Positions 14,066 to 18,888 of a stretch of DNA of 18,888 bases are shown in pieces. Each line of letters begins with the position of its first letter. Position 1 is the first letter of the stretch. The stretch is from Rickettsia typhi. GTDB lineage: Bacteria > Pseudomonadota > Alphaproteobacteria > Rickettsiales > UBA1997. The stretch is taken from contig CAMDOL010000013.1 of assembly GCA_945903615.1 (NCBI GenBank), positions 1 through 18,888 of the forward strand. The letters are read 5' to 3'. The notes under the pieces were generated by a model. That model was not told the origin of the DNA. It worked only from the letters and a program-made list of their open reading frames with translations, and did not search any database. The translations under genes were made by a program, and so were the position numbers.

Positions 14066-15789
14066 GCGAGTCAGAAATTGTCATCGAAGTAAAAGATCTA
14101 GTTAAGACTTTCAAAGGCACAAACACCAATGCATTAGAAAATATCAATTTCAAAATTGCTGCTGGTGATTTTTTTTGTGTTCTCGGAGCTGACGCTGCGG
14201 GCAAGACCACTCTACTTAGAATTCTCGCCTCTGTTCTTGGCTTTAATTCTGGTTTGGTAGAAATTCTCGGCAAACAAATGCCCAAAGATATTGCCGAGGT
14301 TCAGCATTTGATTGGCTATATGCCTCAGAAATTTGGGCTTTATGAAGATTTGAGCGTTTTAGAAAATCTAGATTTATATGCAGATCTGCGAGGAATTGTG
14401 GGGCAAGAAAAAGCACAGCGAATGGCGATGTTGTTGGAAGTTTCTAATTTAAAAAATTTTACCGATCGACCAGCTGGAAAGCTTTCGGGTGGAATGAAAC
14501 AAAAATTAGCTTTGATTTGTACTTTAGTTTCCAATCCAAAAATTTTATTACTCGACGAAGTTAGTGTTGGTGTTGATCCAATTTCACGCCAAGATTTAAT
14601 TGGGATTGTAAAAAATCTTAGCTCTCAAGGCGCGGCAGTGGTGTGGTCAACAACTTATTTGGATGAGGCAGAGTTTGCCAGCAATGTGCTTTTGATTAAC
14701 GAAGGCAAGCAAATATTTTCTGGTCCGCCAGAAGATTTTATTGCCAAAACCAAAGACCGAACTTTTCTGCTGGAAGCCAAAGACAGCGTATCTAACAAAA
14801 GAATAAATCTGAGTAATATTTTACAAATTGAAGGTGTGGTTGATGCAGTTTTGCATGGAGATAAAATTAGAATTTTAACTAAAAATGGTAATTTAGAAAA
14901 TCTTAAAAATGACTATAAAATCTCTGCGGTTGAGTCCAATATTGAAGATTCTTTTTTGGAATATTTAAATCAAAAACTACCCGCCAAATCTGAGCTGGCA
15001 GCTCGTTATGATAATCACATCAAAGATGAAAAAATTGTCATTGAAGCGCAAAATCTGACTAAAAAATTTGGTGATTTTATCGCCACCAACAATGTGAATT
15101 TTCAAATTAAATCTGGAAAAATTTTTGGTTTTCTAGGTCCAAACGGCGCCGGAAAATCAACCACTTTTAAAATGCTTTGCGGCCTTTTGAAGCCAACCCA
15201 AGGCGTGGCGCATGTTTCGGGAATTAGTCTGTTGACCTCAGCAAACGAAGCGCGGCAAAAAATTGGTTATATGGCACAGAAATTTTCTCTATATTCTGAG
15301 CTGAGTGTTTTACAAAATCTAAAATTTTTCTGCGGAGTTTATGGTTTGAATGTGGCAGAATCAAAATTGGCGATCGATGAAGTTATTCATAGTTTAGATT
15401 TAAAAAATTTTATCAATTCTAGCACTGGTGAACTGCCTCTTGGAATCAAGCAGAGATTGGCTTTAGGCTCGGCGCTTTTGCATAAGCCCGAAGTTCTATT
15501 TTTGGACGAACCAACTAGCGGTGTTGACCCAGCAACGCGTCGAGAATTTTGGTTTCACATCAACGCTTTAGCACAAAAAGGTGTGACAATTATGGTGACA
15601 ACTCACTTTATGGACGAGGCAGAATATTGTGATATTGTCGCAATTATTTATAAGGGTTTAAAAATTGCTGAAGATGATCCGCAAAAATTAAAAGAACAAA
15701 TCACCACTAAAGATCTAGCAAATCCAACCTTTCAAGATGTATTTGCTCATCTGATAAAGCAGCACGATTTACAAGAGGTGGCGTTATGA
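14062..15789 (+). CDS. ybhF: Twin-ATPase ABC transporter subunit YbhF
   Basis: A 575-residue cytoplasmic protein made of two fused ATP-binding domains. In NBD1 the Walker A is GADAAGKT (42-49), the signature LSGGM (141-145), Walker B ILLLDE (161-166), and Y199 sits where the switch histidine should be. In NBD2 the Walker A is GPNGAGKS (359-366), the signature LPLGI (458-462), Walker B VLFLDE (478-483), and H515 is present. Blocks such as GYMPQKFGLYEDLSVLENL and NLYADLR-type text match E. coli YbhF from memory, as does the length. It would power the two ABC-2 permeases encoded next. E. coli YbhFSR is reported to export drugs and cations. Both junctions are ATGA overlaps. Confidence 0.93.
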   Translation: MSESEIVIEVKDLVKTFKGTNTNALENINFKIAAGDFFCVLGADAAGKTTLLRILASVLGFNSGLVEILGKQMPKDIAEVQHLIGYMPQKFGLYEDLSVLENLDLYADLRGIVGQEKAQRMAMLLEVSNLKNFTDRPAGKLSGGMKQKLALICTLVSNPKILLLDEVSVGVDPISRQDLIGIVKNLSSQGAAVVWSTTYLDEAEFASNVLLINEGKQIFSGPPEDFIAKTKDRTFLLEAKDSVSNKRINLSNILQIEGVVDAVLHGDKIRILTKNGNLENLKNDYKISAVESNIEDSFLEYLNQKLPAKSELAARYDNHIKDEKIVIEAQNLTKKFGDFIATNNVNFQIKSGKIFGFLGPNGAGKSTTFKMLCGLLKPTQGVAHVSGISLLTSANEARQKIGYMAQKFSLYSELSVLQNLKFFCGVYGLNVAESKLAIDEVIHSLDLKNFINSSTGELPLGIKQRLALGSALLHKPEVLFLDEPTSGVDPATRREFWFHINALAQKGVTIMVTTHFMDEAEYCDIVAIIYKGLKIAEDDPQKLKEQITTKDLANPTFQDVFAHLIKQHDLQEVAL

Positions 15790-16913
15790 AAATAAATTTG
15801 ATTCGGCTTAAAGCCATTTTAAAAAAAGAATTTTTGCAAATCAGCAGAGACAAAAGTTCGCTGCTGATCGCTTTTATTTTGCCAATTGCCCTTACTTGTA
15901 TTTTTGGTTACGCCATCTCAATTGATACTAACAAAATTAAAATTGGTTTGGTGATTGAAGATTCACAAACCCAGGCAGTTTATGAGTTGGTGGATTCTTT
16001 CCTTGGCTCAAAATTTGTTATTATCACCAAAGTTGTTCACTCACGAGATTTGATTGGTAAAGATATTTTATCACAAAAAGTTGGAGTTGGTTTAATTATT
16101 CCATCCGACTTTAGTCGAAAATTAATCAAAGAAAATGTCGCTTCGGTACAATTATTTACTGACGGATCTGACCCAAACACCGCAGCTTTTGCCAGCAATT
16201 ATGTAAATGCAATTATGCAATTATATGCAACTCAAATGAATGCTAAAAAAGGCATAAAAATTATTCCTCGCGTCGAAATAAAAGAGCGTTTTTGGTATAA
16301 CGAAGCTTTAAAAGCTGATCATTTGCTTAACATCGGATCAATCGGATTTGTGCTTTCAATTGTTGGAACTTTGCTGACTGCGTTGGTTGTGGCACGCGAT
16401 TGGGAGCGTGGCGCTATGGAATATTTGATTGCCACGCCAATTACAATTTATGAAATTATTTTAGGCAAAATTATTCCTTATCTAACTTTAGGAATATGCT
16501 CATTTTTTATCAGCTTTTTGTGCGTGGTGATTGTTTTTGGAACGCCGTTCAAAGGTTCAATTTTAATTTTTGCGCTCCTCGGATTTTGCTATTTAATTTT
16601 AACTACCAGCTTGGGGCTTCTGATATCAACCGCTTCTAAGAGCCAATTTGTTGCATCGCAAGGTGCAATTCTGGTTTCGATGGTGCCAACAATTATGCTT
16701 TCTGGTTTGGTTTATGAAATTGAAACTATGCCAAAAATTATGCAATTTATTACCAACATTGTTCCAGCGAAATACCTGATCAACGCAATGCGGACAATAT
16801 TTATGATGGGAAATGAGTGGGGAATTATTGGTAAAAATATTTTGGGCATTATTGCCATTGCAGGGTTTTTAATCTTGATGATTTTCAGAAAAACTAAAAA
16901 AACTATCGACTAG
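15786..16913 (+). CDS. ybhS: ABC-2 type permease, YbhS-like
   Basis: A 375-residue inner-membrane protein of the ABC-2 class. A cytoplasmic amphipathic start with KKEFLQISRDKSSLL leads into transmembrane helix 1 (about 27-46). A large periplasmic domain follows (about 50-180), then five more helices from about 190 to 368. The ARDWERGAMEYLIATPIT segment is the conserved coupling region between helices. The length matches E. coli YbhS (about 377). It pairs with the following permease to form the channel driven by YbhF. The start overlaps ybhF by four bases (ATGA); the next gene follows after four bases. Which of the two permeases is the true YbhS is inferred from order. Confidence 0.88.
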   Translation: MKINLIRLKAILKKEFLQISRDKSSLLIAFILPIALTCIFGYAISIDTNKIKIGLVIEDSQTQAVYELVDSFLGSKFVIITKVVHSRDLIGKDILSQKVGVGLIIPSDFSRKLIKENVASVQLFTDGSDPNTAAFASNYVNAIMQLYATQMNAKKGIKIIPRVEIKERFWYNEALKADHLLNIGSIGFVLSIVGTLLTALVVARDWERGAMEYLIATPITIYEIILGKIIPYLTLGICSFFISFLCVVIVFGTPFKGSILIFALLGFCYLILTTSLGLLISTASKSQFVASQGAILVSMVPTIMLSGLVYEIETMPKIMQFITNIVPAKYLINAMRTIFMMGNEWGIIGKNILGIIAIAGFLILMIFRKTKKTID

Positions 16914-16917
16914 AAAT

Positions 16918-18057
16918 ATGAGAATCATCAAAGCTTGGTTAAAAATCAAAGCATTAATTTTGAAGGAATTAATCGTTTTGCTGAAAGATAAAAAATCGCG
17001 TTTTTCATTAATTGCGCCGCCAATAATTCAGCTTATACTCTTTGCGTCAGTTGCAACTCTGGATGTGTTTAATATCAAAATGGCAGTTTTAAATCAAGAT
17101 GGCGGAAGCTACAGCCGTGAAGTTATAAACCAAGTTGTTGGCTCAAAAAAATATTTCACCAAATTAGTGGAAGTAAAAAATTATGATGAAATTACCACGA
17201 TGATAGACAATCAAGAAGTTATTGGTGCGATGGTTTTTGCATCGGATTTTTCGCGGAAAATTGAAGCAGGAAAAACCGGCGATGTGCAACTTTTATTTGA
17301 TGGTCGACGATTAAATTCAGCACAAATTGTCAGTGGATATGTTGGTGCAATTGTGCAAAATGCCATTGCTACTAAAATGCAGTTCAAGCCACAAAACATT
17401 GCTCCAATTGGTTCGGTGCGTTCAGAAATTATTAATCGCAATTGGTTTAACCCTAATCTCAATTATAAATGGTTTATCATTCCGTCATTGATGGGTTTAA
17501 TTTTATCGACTTCAATTTTGAGCGTTTCTGCCCTTTCAATTGCCAGAGAAAGAGAGCTGGGCACATTTGATCAACTCATTGTCTCGCCATTGAGTCCGAT
17601 TGAAATTATCTTAGGAAAAATCGGCGCCAACCTTACCATTGGAATGGTGCAAGGTGTAATAATTTTTTGCATAATTCGTTGCATCGTACCATTTTATGGC
17701 AATATAATTTTTATGTTTCTGGGCATTTTTCTCTATTTAATTTCCATGGTCAGCATTGGGCTTTTCATCTCTTCAATGTCAAATAATCAACAGCAAGCAA
17801 CTCTTGGTTCGTTCTTTTTTTTAATTCCAATCATCCTAACCTCAGGCTTCTCGGTGCCTTTTACCAATATGCCCAGCTGGTTGCAAGCCATTTGTGAATT
17901 CATCAATCCCATTCACCATTTTGTTGTGATCGTGCAATTGATTTTCAACAAGGGCACTAGTTTTGATTTGTTATATTATAATTTTGGAATGCTGCTTTTA
18001 ATGTCGTGCGCTACTTTATTTTTAGCGACTTGGTTTTTTAAAAGACGAGTTTTATAA
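16918..18057 (+). CDS. ybhR: ABC-2 type permease, YbhR-like
   Basis: A 379-residue ABC-2 permease with the same plan as its neighbour. The cytoplasmic start KALILKELIVLLKDKKSRF precedes helix 1 (about 29-47), a periplasmic domain spans about 50-185, and five helices follow to the end. The family block IARERELGTFDQLIVSPLSPIEIILGK is present, as is SGFSVPFTNMPSWLQ in the periplasmic loop before the last helix. Although clearly paralogous to the upstream permease, the two differ widely, as in the YbhS/YbhR heterodimer. It is the last gene of the operon; no hairpin-plus-T-run terminator follows directly. Confidence 0.88.
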   Translation: MRIIKAWLKIKALILKELIVLLKDKKSRFSLIAPPIIQLILFASVATLDVFNIKMAVLNQDGGSYSREVINQVVGSKKYFTKLVEVKNYDEITTMIDNQEVIGAMVFASDFSRKIEAGKTGDVQLLFDGRRLNSAQIVSGYVGAIVQNAIATKMQFKPQNIAPIGSVRSEIINRNWFNPNLNYKWFIIPSLMGLILSTSILSVSALSIARERELGTFDQLIVSPLSPIEIILGKIGANLTIGMVQGVIIFCIIRCIVPFYGNIIFMFLGIFLYLISMVSIGLFISSMSNNQQQATLGSFFFLIPIILTSGFSVPFTNMPSWLQAICEFINPIHHFVVIVQLIFNKGTSFDLLYYNFGMLLLMSCATLFLATWFFKRRVL

Positions 18058-18246
18058 ATTTTAGGCTTTACGCAAATTTGGTAGTAAAAGGTAGTTTTTG
18101 TAAGAGTTATGCAGGCTTTTGGCGGAGGTTCCTTAAATCAGATGTTGGGGAGCGAAGTTTTGTTTGAGGTTTATTTAAATTTGCAACATTTTGCGACAGT
18201 CTCATAAAATATTATTTTAATTTTTGGTTTAGTGGGGTAGGTTTGC

Positions 18247-18451
18247 AACCATTACTGTCTGGTTAGTCAAACAATAAAACTCTTAAAACCCTTATCAACA
18301 GATGGTTCAACAGGTATCAGAAATTTTTCGATATAATTTGCTGTTTTTAGAGATGCCCTTTAATTGCCGTCGGTTAAAACCGACGATAATTAAAAGCGTT
18401 AGAAGCCCTAGATTTGAAGTTGCAGAAAAAGTTAACCAGACAGTAATGGTT
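18247..18451. repeat. Element C: 205-bp inverted repeat with internal hairpin
   Basis: A perfect 19-bp inverted repeat AACCATTACTGTCTGGTTA (18247-18265) recurs inverted at 18433-18451; similarity extends a few bases further with mismatches. Off-centre inside is a strong hairpin, CTTTAATT..CGTCGGTT pairing with AACCGACG..AATTAAAAG (18358-18396), with a tiny loop and one internal mismatch pair. The size and the arm-plus-hairpin plan recall elements A and B, but the sequence is unrelated and the interior is not symmetrical. It may be a miniature transposon of another family. No T-run follows the hairpin on either strand, so it is not a standard terminator. Confidence 0.7.
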
Positions 18452-18462
18452 TGTAACTCCCA

Positions 18463-18468
18463 TATAAT
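18463..18468 (+). promoter_or_regulatory. Candidate -10 box for the last gene
   Basis: A perfect TATAAT lies about 65 bases before the start codon at 18534. The region 18 bases upstream reads GACAGT and falls inside the right arm of element C; it is a poor -35. Support rests on the -10 box alone. Confidence 0.3.
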
Positions 18469-18533
18469 TTACTAAAATAAGCAGCCTTTGATGGTTTAGC
18501 TAGTCTAATTTACAACAACAAATTTTATAGATA

Positions 18534-18888
18534 ATGGCCAAGGAATCCAATTCAAATACAAAAATTAAACAAACTGACAACAATAAAAAGAATTCTGAGA
18601 ATTTTATACGCAAAATAACTCCAAATTTAAAATTTGAGGATCAATATTTAAAGTGCGAAGAGAGTAGTGATTATAGAAAAGAGCTTGTTGCATTATCAAA
18701 AGAACCAAACCTTTCCATAGCAACGACTGACGATTTTAAAATTTCAGGAATTGAAGTTGGAGTTTTAAAAACAAATCTTTTTGAAGAGAAAACTGAGACT
18801 ATCGGAATAAAAAGCAAGAATATTAGTCACTTACCCGAAAAACGATTAGCAAAGCCTTCTACTACAACAAAATATACCAAAAAAGAAG
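18534..18888 (+). CDS. Unrecognised lysine-rich protein, 3' end beyond the window
   Basis: An open frame starting ATG at 18534 runs 118 codons to the window edge without a stop. The product begins MAKESNSNTKIKQTDNNKK and is very hydrophilic. It is rich in Lys, Asn, Ser, Thr and Glu, with no signal peptide, membrane segment or motif I know. A slightly more ordered stretch is FEDQYLKCEESSDYRKELVA. Composition suggests an intrinsically disordered N-terminal region of a longer protein; in an intracellular bacterium such proteins can be secreted effectors, but that is speculation. No clear ribosome binding site precedes it. The coding call rests on the length of the open frame, the intergenic position and the strand continuity. 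Confidence 0.6.
   Translation, partial: MAKESNSNTKIKQTDNNKKNSENFIRKITPNLKFEDQYLKCEESSDYRKELVALSKEPNLSIATTDDFKISGIEVGVLKTNLFEEKTETIGIKSKNISHLPEKRLAKPSTTTKYTKKE

Larger units (their letters stand above)
18058..18533. other. 476-bp gene-free region containing element C
   Basis: No coding frame is credible here. The left part (18058-18240) is G/T-rich on the plus strand, with no recognisable RNA gene and no terminator; it contains the TGCGACAGTCTCAT motif. The middle (18247-18451) is the inverted-repeat element C. The right part holds a candidate -10 box, and the start of the last gene follows. Confidence 0.6.

Noticed and set aside
18358..18396. Strong hairpin in element C as an intrinsic terminator
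   Set aside because: No run of T follows on either strand, and it lies about 300 bases past the operon end.
1..18888. CRISPR array, prophage or toxin-antitoxin system
   Set aside because: I saw no regularly spaced direct repeats of CRISPR length, no phage structural or integrase genes, and no recognisable toxin-antitoxin pair.

Overview
The window is AT-rich bacterial DNA with tightly packed genes. It most likely comes from an alphaproteobacterium of the Rickettsiales or a close endosymbiont lineage. The grounds are base composition, a small lipoprotein that from memory resembles a Rickettsia-restricted family, Mla, CtpA and SurA envelope genes in reduced form, and intergenic palindromic elements reminiscent of rickettsial palindromic repeats. 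The assignment is inference; no database was searched. A prephenate dehydrogenase (TyrA) and a BioC-like methyltransferase suggest more biosynthetic capacity than the most reduced Rickettsia.

Layout. Positions 69-1280 (+) hold a flavoprotein of the HI0933/TIGR03862 type. It converges on a long minus-strand gene string at 1310-6267, read right to left as tyrA, ispG, bioC-like, a TPR protein, palindromic element A, mlaA and mlaC. Most junctions overlap or nearly touch, so this is probably one operon. It combines tyrosine and isoprenoid synthesis with outer-membrane lipid transport. A short divergent spacer at 6268-6341 separates it from a plus-strand envelope set: a small lipoprotein, a 127-residue conserved-looking protein, the processing protease CtpA, and a SurA-like periplasmic chaperone/isomerase translationally coupled to ctpA. 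A minus-strand tRNA-Gly(GCC) follows at 9352-9426, then a two-BON-domain lipoprotein (DolP/OsmY type), a 298-bp spacer, and argS overlapping a SPOR-domain membrane protein.

After palindromic element B (13012-13212) comes a four-gene export operon at 13241-18057: an HlyD-type adaptor, a twin-ATPase ABC protein recognisable as YbhF, and two ABC-2 permeases (YbhS/YbhR type). A 476-bp gene-free stretch holds a third inverted-repeat structure, element C. The window ends inside an unrecognised lysine-rich protein gene that starts at 18534.

Most of the window serves the cell envelope: lipid asymmetry (Mla), outer-membrane protein folding and proteolysis (SurA-like, CtpA, DolP-like), division (SPOR) and export (Ybh). 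The most unusual content is the pair of related nested palindromes, A and B. Their core and internal-loop sequence is shared, but the outer arms and inner hairpin differ completely between copies while staying self-complementary within each copy. Element A also supplies the last 11 codons of the TPR gene.
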